From the NCBI GenBank assembly GCA_030562195.1, contig JAUJPP010000012.1, forward strand, positions 2,170,001-2,234,000: a stretch of DNA of 64,000 bases, written 5' to 3'. Below the pieces are notes generated by a model. The model made no database searches. It saw nothing but the letters and a program-made list of their open reading frames with translations, and was not told the DNA's origin. The translations under genes and the position numbers were made by a program. Below are positions 38,201 to 49,980 of this stretch, piece after piece (positions within the stretch are counted from its first letter, which is position 1; every line of letters begins with the position of its first letter). The DNA is from Nipponacmea schrenckii. Taxonomy: Eukaryota > Mollusca > Gastropoda > Lottiidae.

Positions 38201-41200
38201 TTAATCGGAATTTCGATAAATTTTGCCAGCCCTAATGAATACTGAAAACAATCTGAACATTGTCATGGCAAACAGATTACTTTTTTGCTGACTTTGTTGG
38301 AATTAAATTCAATTACAATAATCTTTATGATCTTTTATTATTTTGTAGCAAATAGCTTTTAAGAATTTAGTCCAGAGAAATAAAGACAATGAAATGAAAC
38401 ATGGTGCCCCAGCTAATAATTCTGCTATCCAGTTACCATTTATTATAGTCAATACCAGTAAAAAAACAGTCATAGATTGTAGTATATCTAATGATAAGTA
38501 TGTATTTCAAGCACTATTTATTAGTATCCTTTTTATACGCCCACATTATAATGTGGACGTATATTGTCGTCACCCCTGTCCGTCCGTCCACAATTGCTTG
38601 TGAACGCAATAGAGGCTATAGTTTTTGTCGGATTTGAATGAAACTTGCTGTGATCATTTATATTGATGAGATCTCGGACAAGTTCGAAATTGGCGATTTT
38701 TCAATGAATGGTTTTTGAGTTATTGCACTTGACTTAGCCAAAACGCGTCAAAATTGAATTGTGAATGCGATAGAGATCACAATTTCCATTTGATTTGAAT
38801 GAAATCTGGTGTTATCATTTATATTGATGAAATCTTGGACAAGTATGATCGTGACAATTCTTGGGTGAACGTTTCGATATACTGTTTTTGAGTTATTGCA
38901 CTTGGCTTAGTCAAAACGCGGCTTGTGATTGCTATAGACAATACAGTTTTCATCTGATTTATATATTTTAAAGTGGGTGTATCTTGCTAGGCAACCACTT
39001 GTTGTATGCCCACATGAATATGTGGATGTATATTGTCTTCACCCAGTCCATCGGTCCGTCCGTTAACATTTGTTGTGTGTACAATAGAAGCTACAATTTT
39101 CAATGGATTTTGATTAAGCTTTGTGTGAGCATTGAAATTAATAAGTCTGTGTTAAATTGCAAATTTGACAATTTTTTGAAAAACAGTTTTTGAGTTATAT
39201 CCCCTGGCATTATATTTGTGGGCGCTATAGAGCCTATAATATTCAATGGATTTTCATGAAACTTAGTATTGAAATTGATAAGGCGGATGCCAAGTTCGAA
39301 CTTGAAAATTCTGATGAACTATTTTTGAGTTATTGACCTTGACTTAAAATTGCATCAAAATTTTATTGTGTGTGCAAAATTTCATTGTGAGATCAACTTC
39401 AAATTTGAAGACTTAGATAAAGGGTTTGATTGTATCAAAGGAAGCATGATTTAACAATGCTGAAGTGTGGGCATATGTTACCTTGCCTTGCAAGCTATCT
39501 TAATATGTCCACATGAAATGTAGATTATATTGCTGTCACCCATGTCCGTCCTTCTGTTTGTCTGTCTGTCCGTCAGTCTGTCTACAATCTACAATTGCTC
39601 AAAAACACTAATGGAGGCAGACAGATTTTAACATAACTTTGTGTGAGTATACACATACTGTCATTAACACCAACAATTGATTTGATTGTTTTTTCTTTAG
39701 GGATGAATATTTATTTACATTTGATAATACGTTTGAGATACATGATGATATAGAAGTGTTAAAAAGAATGGGCATGGCGTTTGGAATGGAGAAAGGACAG
39801 TGTACAGAAGAAGATTTACAAAAAGTAGTTAGAATGGTACCTAAAGCTCTGGAACCCTATGTAACAGGTCAGTTCAGGTTTTCTTATCCCAATAATACAT
39901 AGACTTTGTTTAGAAAGAGGATCATTAAGACTGAGCTACAATTGTCCTTGCTATTATAGTAATAATAGTATTGGTTTTTGTTGTGTTAATGTAAATGATT
40001 ATTTTTGTAGATATGGCATGTGGTAGTAATGTTATAACTACTGTTTCGTCAGGGATACGACCTATTGACCCTACAGATATAGGTTACCAACAAAAACAGT
40101 AGGTTACTTTCTATTGTATTCCATGGCTGTTGAATTATTTTTTCCCCAACTGGTAAATTTTTAAAGGGGATATTTTAAAATAACACGACCTCAGCTATCG
40201 CTATACTACTATTCAACTAAATTCCAACTGTAAACTGCATTATTGTATATACTGTCCGTCCGCAAACAATTGCTTGTTAACACTCTGCAAGGCAGAGGTC
40301 TTGATGAATTTTGAATTGAGTTGTAATTTATCAAGGATGAACTCTATTGAAAACCTTCAAAATTAAAAAAAATATTTAGTATGAGTTATTGATGAAAATG
40401 CATTCAATTTTAGCTTGTAAACACTCCAGAAAGCATGATTCTTTATGGATTTTGATCAGGGCTCAAATGTCACCTGTCTACCTGTCGCCGTAAGGTTGAT
40501 ATTCGAAGTAGAAAATAGTCAATAACTTTGTTTTCTGCCTTCCATTAAGTATTTTGTATTTAGCATGAACGTAAACCCGTGATTGACATCAGAATGGATG
40601 TACTTTTATTTATGTTGGAAGTAGATAACATTAATAACCTCCCTTTCGTTAGCTTCGCTTGACGCGTCACTCAGCTTTATCATATCAAGAGCTGGCATGT
40701 TGGCCAATTAAAAAAAGAACTCTTTAATAAATGAGATGTGTTTATCCCCTGTCATATTCCTTAAAGCAACGTTTGGACACCACCATCATCCGACTGTTGC
40801 TTTCACAGTCCAAGACTCTCGTCATAAATATTGTTTTGTCCAGAGTTTATTCTTGCACCAATTAGATTCCTTCTAACAAACTATTGTTTGATTAACCAGG
40901 CGTAAGATCTTGAGTTATAGTTTTATTCTTGGATTATCGAGTCTACAAGGTCAAGGCCCTATTATGATAAAAAAAAGGGCAGACCGTTTCAGGGATTATA
41001 ATTCATTGTTCTCTCTTTCAGATATCAACAACAAAGTCAACAACAGGCAGCTATCATGCAGAAACCATCATATACAACATTAACTTCTGACCCTGAGGTC
41101 ATTCACGCTACAGAAATACTCTCGCGTCAATCTAGCTTAGCTTCACACACAGCCACCGAAACACCTTCCGAAAACTTCTCAGATGAGGAAACAGACTCTG

Positions 41201-41220
41201 AATCTGAAGAGATGGGATAG
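32292..41220 (+). CDS. TFDP1: Transcription factor DP (E2F dimerisation partner), complete, 12 exons
   Basis: Nuclear winged-helix partner of E2F proteins controlling cell-cycle genes. Coding exons: 32292-32337, 33144-33256, 35631-35697, 35907-35986, 36437-36552, 36772-36940, 37271-37414, 37623-37691, 38349-38497, 39701-39867, 40011-40098, 41022-41220. They total 1407 nt, 468 aa; vertebrate DP-1/DP-2 are 410-446 aa. The DNA-binding domain (about 142-225) contains [31 protein letters not shown] and the RRVYD motif with [17 protein letters not shown]. The coiled coil/dimerisation stretch (about 246-285) has [20 protein letters not shown]-conserved blocks [20 protein letters not shown] and [18 protein letters not shown] follow. 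The C-terminus is Gln-rich, then acidic ([10 protein letters not shown]), like the acidic vertebrate tail. Introns 8 and 9 carry transposons. Confidence 0.96.
33257..35630. other. DP intron 2 (2.4 kb), nothing recognised
   Basis: Long intron without recognisable exons or repeats. An 80-codon minus-strand frame at 34364-34606 has no family resemblance and was not called. Confidence 0.5.
37794..38234. mobile_element. hAT-like MITE in DP intron 8
   Basis: Termini TAGGGCTGG...CCAGCCCTA with imperfect inverted subterminal repeats rich in ATCGATTATCGG-type words. The flanks share ATGAAT (37786-37791 and 38235-38240), a degenerate target duplication. Length 441 bp, no ORF. Confidence 0.6.
38534..39002 (+). 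mobile_element. Pearl/HINE-like element, short copy, in DP intron 9
   Basis: Same head as the 14074 copy (tttt|TATACGCCCACATTATAATG, GTCGTCACCCCTGTCCGTCC) and the same tail (AAAGTGGGTGTATCTTGCTAGGCAACCACTTGT-type). It has only two to three core repeats. It sits after a run of Ts. Confidence 0.72.
39003..39492 (+). mobile_element. Second pearl/HINE-like element, diverged subfamily, in DP intron 9
   Basis: Directly abuts the previous copy. Head TGTATGCCCACATGAATATG, then ATTGTCTTCACCCAGTCC and TCCGTCCG. Core repeats with tttttgagttat at about 39188 and 39323. The tail GTGGGCATATGTTACCTTGCC then TTGCAAGCTATCTT matches the element ends at 45985 and 62903. Confidence 0.6.
39493..39690 (+). mobile_element. 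Truncated third pearl/HINE-like head in DP intron 9
   Basis: ATATGTCCACATGAAATGTAG followed by ATTGCTGTCACCCATGTCCG and CTGTCTGTCCGTC runs. It stops just before exon 10, without a core or tail. Confidence 0.5.
40245..40470 (+). mobile_element. Pearl/HINE-like fragment in DP intron 11
   Basis: Begins at tactgtccgtccgcaaacaattgc and continues with core-like phrases (gagttattgatgaaaatgca). Head and tail are missing. Confidence 0.4.
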
Positions 41221-43760
41221 TGTCCTAATAATATATAGCAATAATAATTGTTTAACAGGTCAAAGTTGAAAGGTGTAGGTTGTTATGCTACAGTGTCTTG
41301 TTATATGAACCTATCATGTGACACATTGTTTTAATAAGTGCCGATATTTGTTTGCTGGTAATTTTTAAGATTGTTATATGTAGATATATTGTTTATTAGC
41401 TTCCAATCATGGAGATTTTCTTATTTATAGTTAGAACTTTAATGAAAATGAAAAAGTAGTTTCTTCTTTGAATCAAGGGCAAGAACTCAATATTGTTTGG
41501 AGACATTAACTCTTTATTTGTAATGATTCAGGGTTAAATGCTTTTGACTAGTATAGAGCAAAACAAATCGAACTATTCTGTTTCAATTAGCAATCAAGAT
41601 AAATGTATCATGCAAAAAGTCAGTTTCAGTTTCACAAATATTTTTCCTTCAAAATACATCCTACCTCAAATTGTCTGAAAAGATTATCTGTAAAATACTG
41701 TATTGAAATACTGTTATAGTTGTTGCCATTATCACCAATGAGGCCATTTTACTTTGAATCCTGCAATCTATGACAAAAGAAATACTTCAGTGTACATTAT
41801 CTTTGACTCGTAGAAAACAACAAGGAACTCGAGTTTAAATTCTATCTAGCAGGAAAGGAAATTCTCAATCAGCATGTAGTCTGCCTTAAAAGAAAAGTTT
41901 CAGGCTTGTTACTGAGTCTGTTAGTGGTTGATTTCCCCATGTTCAAATAACGTTATCTCATTGATATATGTTAAAATAAATTTTTATATAGAATATCTTT
42001 ACTACCAATTAATTTAAATCAACTTTCTTTGAAATTTATAATTTGGTTATTTTTTTGTTAGTAAGTTATTAAGATCATGCTTCATTAATTGTTCTTTTAT
42101 CTTATATGCATTTTAGGGTATTTTTGTTGGACATGATTTACAAAATTATTGCTACTTAAATTAACTTAATAATTGTGTGTATTTTATGCTGAAAAACTGA
42201 GTTAATTTGGAACACTGGGTATTCAATTGTGTCAAGTTTTACTACATTACTATTATACAGATTGTCTTGGATAATTATGAGTATTGGGTATTGTCAACCA
42301 TGCTACAATCTGTTACTTCTACAGAGATTACAATGCGATATGTTTCACTGCTATATTGGGTAGTAAACAAAATGTAGTGCTTTATCTTCCAAGTTTCAGG
42401 GCTTTTTTTACTACTTTTGATTTTCAGATAATACCAGAATAATATAACTATTTTTTTGACGATAATGTGATTATATAATGTTTAGATATTGAGTATCAAT
42501 AATACAGATACACACAACTTTGTTGTAATATGATGTATTGATTCACTGATACATGTATAACACTTCGGTACTACATAATAGTTATGAAGACTAAAAATGG
42601 TTGCGAATAGAAGCAATCAAATTTCAGTACTCAGTGGTACAAAAAGTATAATAATCTAGGGCTACTTATTATCTAATGTATCTTTGTTTGGTTTGAAATT
42701 TCTGTACAAACAAATAATTGTAAATTTATTTTTTGTTTTAATTATTTAAACACCAAGCTATATCTAATCTGTCAGATTTTTAAATAGAGTTGAAATCCAT
42801 TCATTACTAGGATATGAAAAGTGCTAGAGAATTGTTTAACTTTTTGTTTGAGAGACAATCTGTAGAGCCCAGTTATACCAATGTTGACTTTTTAGGTGAT
42901 ATAACAAAGGCCAGTTTTGTCTAATAAGAATTTCTAGATTCCTGGCTGTGAATTCAATTTATTCTATTTGGAAGTTATTTATTTTTTCACAGATTCATGT
43001 TGATAAGTATGCTATTATGTCTATGTATATTTTACAGAAATAATCTTACAGTATATGCGTTATTTTGGATTGATATATTTTGAACTGTATAAGAAACAGG
43101 TGGGTGGTTATAAAAGAGATATATATATATATTATATTATTACTGCCAGTATGTCAGGCTGCCATCATGTATTATATTATCATTATCATGTCTTACTTTA
43201 CACAGAATATCATTGCTACATACCATTGAGATAGTCTCTACTCCTGCCACTGTCATACTTATATAGAAATATTGTGGTCAAAAATAACTTAGTGTGATTC
43301 TTTTCAAAAATTATTATTTGATCAAAGTAAAATTGAGTCCAAAATTGAATAACTAAAGATATCAAAACAATAACTAAAACATGTTCAAACGATTATCTTA
43401 ATTTTAACAAACTTATTTGGTAAACATGTTTAAGCTTATGTTTTGATATTTCTATATCTCTCTAAAATTGATTTATTAGGCACTATTTTAACAGTGAAAA
43501 TGTTTTTCTTATTGTTTAATTGAGAAGTTAAGCCAATAGCAGCTTTATCATTAATAGTCTTGACACTGTTGTAAATGTTTTAAGATATTAGTGTATATCA
43601 GAAGACATGACAGGGGAATTGAGATAACACCACCATGCTCAACTATCATTCATAATGTAACATCATAATATCATGGAGATAGAAATTATAACATCAGACA
43701 ACACAATTCTAGATTTACTGTACATTGAATAAAATATGTAGAATAAATTTACATCATATT
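41221..43760 (+). other. Probable 3' UTR of the DP gene and downstream DNA
   Basis: AT-rich, no open frames of note. Clustered AATAAA words at about 43727-43746 (tgaataaaatatgtagaataaattt) could be the poly(A) signal, giving a ~2.5-kb 3' UTR. An earlier cleavage site cannot be excluded. Confidence 0.4.
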
Positions 43761-43954
43761 TATATTTGTATTGATTTTGTCACCCTTACAATACTGCTGT
43801 TACATTTATATCTTGACCTTATTGTTAAAAAATGTAATTTATTCACCCATTCACCAGTAATCAAATTTGCAATGTAGTTGCCCATTTATGTTGGTTACCA
43901 TTAACATTCAGATGTGACTGCTTATCGCGTAGTCACTTATAGGAATTAAGAGCT

Positions 43955-44050
43955 TTGTATATTGTAATCGTCCCGTCGGTCCGTTTACATTTGTTTGTGC
44001 TCACACTACAGCAGGAGTATTCAACCTTTTCCAGCAATGTCCCCATCTTA
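43955..44050 (+). mobile_element. Pearl/HINE-like head fragment at the 5' edge of the LINE
   Basis: The stretch tgtatattgtaatcgtcccg with tcggtccgtttacatttg resembles the element head and its GTCC run. It replaces the 5' end of the LINE. Confidence 0.4.
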
Positions 44051-44054
44051 TACT

Positions 44055-45096
44055 GTAATCGATTCTTCATGGATAACCATGTAATAGAAGCAGCATGTGT
44101 AAAATATGATAATATCCTGATAATGGGGGACTTCAACTACAGAGACATAGAATGGAAATCAGAAACAACTATCAAGCAACCAGGATCCTGTGCCTTTAAT
44201 TTTCTCAAGTGTGTACAAGACAACTTCCTGATGCAATATGTAACTGAGCCTACCAGAATGCGATCCACTGATACACCATCAATATTAGACCTAATATTCA
44301 CTAAAGATGAAAATGCAATTGCTGACCTCCAAATTTCGTCTCCGATAAGAAATAGCGACCATGCTACATTGATCCTGATATTCGCATCCGAAATTCAAAG
44401 CACTGAAAAACTCAAACCACTACCTAAATACTATAAAGGTCACTATAGCAAGATGAGAACATGCCTTGTTCAGATCGACTGGACCAACGAACTCCATGGA
44501 CACTTAAACAACATGGTCTACAATACAAGACAAAATAAACAAAGAAATACGTGATCACATACCAAAAAATAAGATCTACCTAAATTATACAAGATATAGA
44601 GAGTCAAGGAACCAAGCCACAACTACCCAAAGAAAGGCACTAAGAGAGGATGAAAGAAATGTTGCAAATGACATCAAGACAAATCCCAAGAACTTCTGGA
44701 AGTATGTGTTCAAACCAAAACAAAATTAAGATACCCTATAAAGAATCTGATCAGTAGTGAGGGACAACTGCTTACAGAAAATATTCACAAGGCAACTGAA
44801 CTCAAAGACTTTTTCAGTAGTGTCTTCACCACAGAAAACACCATATCCATACCAACTATTGCTAGCAAGATCTATACACCAAAAATGGAAACAGTGAACA
44901 TAACAACAGACACAATTCAATGGAAACTAGAAAAACTAAACACTACCAAATCTCCAGGACCAGACGGAATTCATCCTAAAGTTTTAAAAGAACTAGGAAC
45001 GGTACTAGCTAGCCCATTTGAATTACTCTTTAGAAGATGCCTAGAAGAAGGCACCCAACTAGAGGCATGGAAGGCAGCAAATGTAGTACCGATTTT
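44055..45096 (+). pseudogene. LINE retrotransposon 5' half (endonuclease to start of reverse transcriptase), decayed
   Basis: CR1/jockey-type non-LTR element. One frame to 44554 shows the C-terminal part of the APE endonuclease (MGDFN at about 44125-44139, TRMRSTDTPSILDLIFT, SDHATL at about 44357). The frame then shifts. Another at about 44885-45092 carries the start of the reverse transcriptase (KSPGPDGIHPKVLKELG). Multiple frameshifts and stops mean it is dead. The sequence is cut at 45096 inside the VVPIF motif, where a pearl/HINE head begins; the continuation lies on the other strand at 45161-45984. Confidence 0.85.
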
Positions 45097-45160
45097 TATA
45101 CGCCCACATGAAATGGGGGGCGTATATTGTCGTCACCCATATCCGTCCGTCCGTCCGTCC
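45097..45160 (+). mobile_element. Pearl/HINE-like head between the two LINE halves
   Basis: TATACGCCCACATGAAATGG, GGGCGTATATTGTCGTCACCC, then four TCCG units. It follows five Ts of the LINE sequence, matching the T-run preference of other copies. No tail is attached here. Confidence 0.65.
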
Positions 45161-45984
45161 ACAATGGTTCTTTTCACCATTCCAATTAATCTGTTGGCTT
45201 TCTTGATGTTCTTGCTATTGTGAGAACTAAATTTTAGGTTATCTTGGATTGATGCTCCCAGATCCTTTCCTTCTTTAGTTACTTCAATACTTTGGGTGGT
45301 AGTGCTATTGCCTAGGGTGTACTTATGTTTCTTGTTGTTGAAGCCAAAGTGCATGGACTTACATTTGTCAGCATTAAATTCCATCTGCAAAGTGGTAGAC
45401 CAGTCCGATAGCTTGTTGATGCCTTCTTGTATCTTCTGAATTTCTTCATCAGTTAGACTAGGGCCAAAAATTTTGGTGTCGTCAGCAAACAGCTTTACAA
45501 ATGAATCCACTTTTTCTGGAATGTCATTGATATATACCAAAAAGAGCACAGGGCCAAGTAAGTACACTACCATGAGGAACGCCGATAGGGATAAAGTTCC
45601 ATTTAGTATAACTCGTTGTCTTCTGCCTCTGAGGAAGTTTTCCATCCATTTCAGTACGTAGCCCGTTATACCGAGAGATTCTAGTTTCAGAAGTAATCTT
45701 GTGAGGGGTACTTTATCGAAAGCTTTCTTGAAGTCAAAATATATTACGTCGATCGGGTTGGAATTGTCCACATGGTTGGTGACATAATCGAGATAGTCTA
45801 GAAGTTGGGTTGAGGTAGATCTGTGAGACCTGAAGCCATACTGGTGAATTGTTAGTAGATCGTTTGATTCCAAGTGTAACATAATGGCATCTCGCAGGAT
45901 AGATTCCATGGTCTTACATATAATGCTGGTCAAACTGATTGGTCTGTAATTGTTTGTATCCGTCTTCTTTCCTTTCTTAAAGAT
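45161..45984 (-). pseudogene. LINE retrotransposon 3' half (reverse transcriptase), inverted and decayed
   Basis: Minus-strand frame with RT motifs in order: YRPISLTSIICK (about 45940-45905), QYGFRSHRST, IDVIYFDFKKAFDKVP (about 45750), and the catalytic FADDTKIF (about 45490-45467). It starts exactly where the plus-strand half stops (FKKGKKTDTNN after VVPIF), so both halves come from one copy. Between the AFDKVP and FADD blocks a pair of frameshifts disturbs the usual GVPQGSVLGP region (about 45545-45595). Confidence 0.85.
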
Positions 45985-48450
45985 AGCTTGCCAGGCAAGG
46001 TAATATACGCCCACTGGCAGCATTTTATTCAAATAAAAACTTTTCAGTAAGGTTACAATAAGTGGAATGAATTATTCAACCTACCAACCTATTTTTTTCT
46101 AGGGTCTCTAGTTTCATTAAAAACTGTCAAGAATTGTACCTAATAACAACTCATTAAATATTTTGATATTTTTAATTCTTAATAAGGCTCATCCTTGGTT
46201 GATATTAAACAATTTCAGCGAGTTTTGTCAAAAAGGAATGTTTAGAGTGTTCAAAAGCCAAAAGTTGAAAGCGTTTTTGAAAACAAGGTCAATATCTTGT
46301 ACTAAATATTTTTCGATTTTCAATAGGATTCATTCTTGGGAGACAACAAATACTCCAGCCAAGTTACATCAAAATCCATTAAAAATTGTTCTTTCTAGAG
46401 TGTTTACAAGCTAAAATTGAACGCGTTTTCAAGAACAAGGGCTATAACTGACACTAAATATATTTCTATTTATTTGATTTATAATAGGGTTCATCCTTGG
46501 GTAAAAACAAATACTCAAGCCGAAGTTAATCAAAATCCATTAAGAATAGTTCTTTCTAGAACAAGGGCAGTAATTCATACTAAAAATTTTTTCGATTTTG
46601 CTGATTTTCAATAGGGTTCATCCTTGAGTTATAACACACTCTCACACCAAGTTTCATCGAAATCCATCAAGAATTGTGCCATGTAGAGTGTTTACGAGAC
46701 AAAAATCGAACGCGTTTAAAAGAACAAGGGCAATAATTCATATTAGATATATTTTGATATTTTTAATTTTCAATTAGGCTCATCCCTTGCGATATCCAAC
46801 AATTTCAGTGAGTTTTGTCAACATTGGTCATGAATTGTACCTTCTAGAGTGTTTATTAGCCAAAAAGTTAAACCCGTTTTCAAACACAAGGGCAATAACT
46901 GACACTAAATATATTTCGATTTATTTGATTTCAATAAGGTTCATCCTTGGGTAAAAACAAATACTCAAGCCAAGTTTTATCAAAATAATTGTTCTTCCTA
47001 GAGTGCTTACAAGCTAAAATTGAACGCGTTTTCAAACACAAGGGCAATAACTGATACTAAATATTTTTCGATTTAACTGAATTTCAATAGGGTTCATCCT
47101 TAAGTGATTAGAAATACTCATGCCAAGTTATGTCAAAATCGCTCAAGAATTGTGACTTGTAGAGTGTTTACAAGGCAAAAATCCAACACATTTTATAGAA
47201 CAAGGGCAATAATTCCTATTAAATATATTTTGATATGTGCTATTTTCAAAAGGGTTCATTCTTGGGTGATATTAAACAATTTCAGCAAGTTTCGTCAAAA
47301 TCGGTCAATAACTGTGCTTTGTAGATTGTTTACAAGCTAAAACTTGAACGCGTTTTCAAAAACAAGGGCAATAACTGATATTAATTTTTTTTTCGATTTG
47401 ACTGGTTTTCAATAGGCTTCATCCTTGGGTGATAACAAATACCCAGGCCAAGTTTCATTAAAATCCATTAAAAATTGTTCTCTCAAGAGTGTTTACAAGC
47501 TAAAATTGAACGCGTTTTCAAGAACAAGGGCAATAACTCATACTAAATGTTTTTCGATTTCGCTGATTTTCGATAGGGTTTATCCTTGAGTTATAACATA
47601 CTCTCACACCAAGTTTCATCAAAATCGGTCAAGAATTGCACTTTGTAGAGTGTTTACGAGCCATTCAAGAACAAGGGCACAAACTCATACTAATTTTTTT
47701 CCGATTTCGCTGATTTTCAATAGGGTTCATCCTTGCGTGATCATAAACACTCATATTAAGTTTCATCTAAATCCGTCAAGAATTACATCGTGTCGAGTGT
47801 TTACACTTTATTAGCTATAGAGTGCAACTCGTGCTCACTCTACAGACTACGATTCTTTATGGATTCTTTTGATTTTTTTTTCGTGGGTCGATGTCATTAT
47901 GAAGATGACCCCTATCGATTTTTGTGATGATCCGATAATTTTTCACCAAAATATAGTGCCTGACATAGCGTTTTGCCCCATTAGGATACAACTCGTACTC
48001 ACTCTACAGGCACCAATTCTTTATGGATTCTTTTGGTTTTTCTTTTGTGGGTCGATGTCATTACGAAGATGATCCCAATCGATTTTCGTGATGATCCGTT
48101 AATTTTTCTCCGAAATATTGTGTCTGACTTAGCATTTTATCCACTATATGGATTCTTTTTATTTTTATTTTGTAGGTTATTGTCATTATGTAGATGATCA
48201 CTATTGATTTTCATAATGAACTGGAACAATTTTTCACCGAGATATTGTGTCCAACTTATGTTCCCGTTTTCATAGTGCAACTCTGCCCAATCTACAGGCA
48301 ACTTTTATTTATGGATTCTTTTTATTTTGGCTGCATAAAATTCTCTATAGAAAAGACGTAAACCAGATGTGAATTGACAACCAACAATGATTTGTACTTG
48401 CAATCAAAGTTGCTGGTGGGCGTATTTCACCTTGCTTCGCAAATTTTATC
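45985..48450. mobile_element. Large repeat element with HINE-like ends and two internal tandem arrays
   Basis: The left end GATAGCTTGCCAGGCAAGGT then ATACGCCCAC is mirrored at the right end (GTGGGCGTATTTCACCTTGC then TTCGCAAATTTTATC), giving ~35-bp inverted termini. Inside, 46180-47770 holds about eleven ~160-bp tandem units (the phrase gggttcatccttg recurs at 130-163-bp steps, with aacgcgttttcaagaacaag in each). At 47840-48330 there is a second array of about three to four ~165-bp units (ttctttatggattctttt). A close relative begins at 62903. Short open frames inside are repeat artefacts. Confidence 0.72.
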
Positions 48451-49980
48451 TTTCATATATTTTCTTGACAATCCACCTTTAATGAGAATTACGTGTCAGT
48501 CCTTAAATCCCCTGTTTCGTGCAATAGGAATATAGCATCCCAATCATCTTAAAATTAGATATGCAACCAGCATTAAAGGAATACTAAGGCTTAGAAGGAA
48601 CATAAAATTTAAAAAAATTAAAATTGGCCAATAAGAGCATATTTTCATCATAGACATATCTGCTGTCATTAATAACAGAATCCTTTTATAATCTGAAAGA
48701 TAAAAAAAAACTTAGGAATTATCCATAAAAATGGATATGATTATTGAAAATGCCTAATATATGTTTTTCAAAAATAACCTAGTTTGTGTGTTTTACAGAT
48801 TTTAGGGGATTTTGTTACTTTAAGATCATTGATCATGAACATAAAGAAAAATACTCATATTGACCATTCCTGAGAACTTTAAGTTATGTCCATTCTAATA
48901 TCACTTTAAAGCAGTCAACTGGTATTTGCAGAAGTGATCAAGTGGCAATAACTTTTGTAACGGGATGCGAAGTTGTAGCTGCACCATTTGCTAGCATTGT
49001 GAAATAACTATTAACTCAACCAGTAAACTATTTGTTAGGAATGTAGTCACCCACTATTTAGATCCACCAACTAACTATACTTATCTATGATATGTTATGA
49101 AACAACCATTTATCTACGGGTATCTCTCTATCTGTCAGTTATAACCAATGATAAACTCTACTGTTTGTTTAAATAGTGATATCATAACCATTATCACAAC
49201 TCATACATTGATTTCAAGGGCAAAGTTAAAGTATTTCATTAAAATAATTCTTTAATTAAATAATAAAACTAAGTGCTAGGCTCATTTTTCTACAACTTGC
49301 AACGATTGGCAAGATTGTAAGCCTGTGATTTAGGAAGGAATTTCAAATAGACTTCGGCATATAAAAACAGGACATTGCACTTGTCACCAATTTCCAATAA
49401 TGAACTGAAGTGGTTCACTTGAAGACTAAAAGGGAGATAAGTTGTAAACTTTGACCTTGAGAAAGGAAGAAGTCTATGTTGTTATAAGTGTTGTGTGAAC
49501 TTGACTAAGAAATAATTAAGTAAGTATTATTTTCTATCTGCACTTTGATTGATTTTGCAAAGACTTATATAATGTGTTATGTTTTCACTCAGTTTAGAAA
49601 CCAGAATATGTTAGATTGAAACAGTTCAGTTTTCACTGATGCACCAGACAAAATGTTCACATTGGCATTGATAAGTTGAATATAGCATAAAAGTTAAATA
49701 ACAGTGCAAAACTCTTCGACTCTGTGACTCTGTGACTCTGCAGAATTTTTAAAAAATTTTATCAACAAGTGATGATCTACTTGGGAGATTAAGTGCAGTA
49801 GAACACCAGCGATTTCTACTACAGAAAACCTTATTGGGTAATAAATTTATTTGAATTGCCATGTCTGAAGAAAAATTCTAATTGCCACTATTTATATGCA
49901 GGTTTTTGATTCAAAATTCATTACAGCATTGTATGAATAGTACGTGAATGAAATGAACCAAATTTTATAATTTCAGAAAA
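48451..49980. other. Intergenic and 5' region of the acyltransferase gene
   Basis: No coding exon recognised. A 5' UTR exon may end near 49519 (taattaag|taagtatt). A consensus acceptor (ataatttcag) lies at about 49967-49976, just before the ATG at 49981, so the first intron is probably in the 5' UTR. A short triplet of gactctgt repeats sits at about 49718-49740. Confidence 0.4.

Noticed and set aside
43955..44136. Start of the 199-codon plus-strand frame as a real protein N-terminus
   Set aside because: The first ~30 codons are a truncated pearl/HINE head fused to LINE endonuclease sequence; the frame is a decayed retroelement fragment.
46163..47340. Several 65-83-codon frames with similar peptides
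   Set aside because: They repeat every ~160 bp because the DNA is a tandem array in a non-coding element; stops separate every unit.
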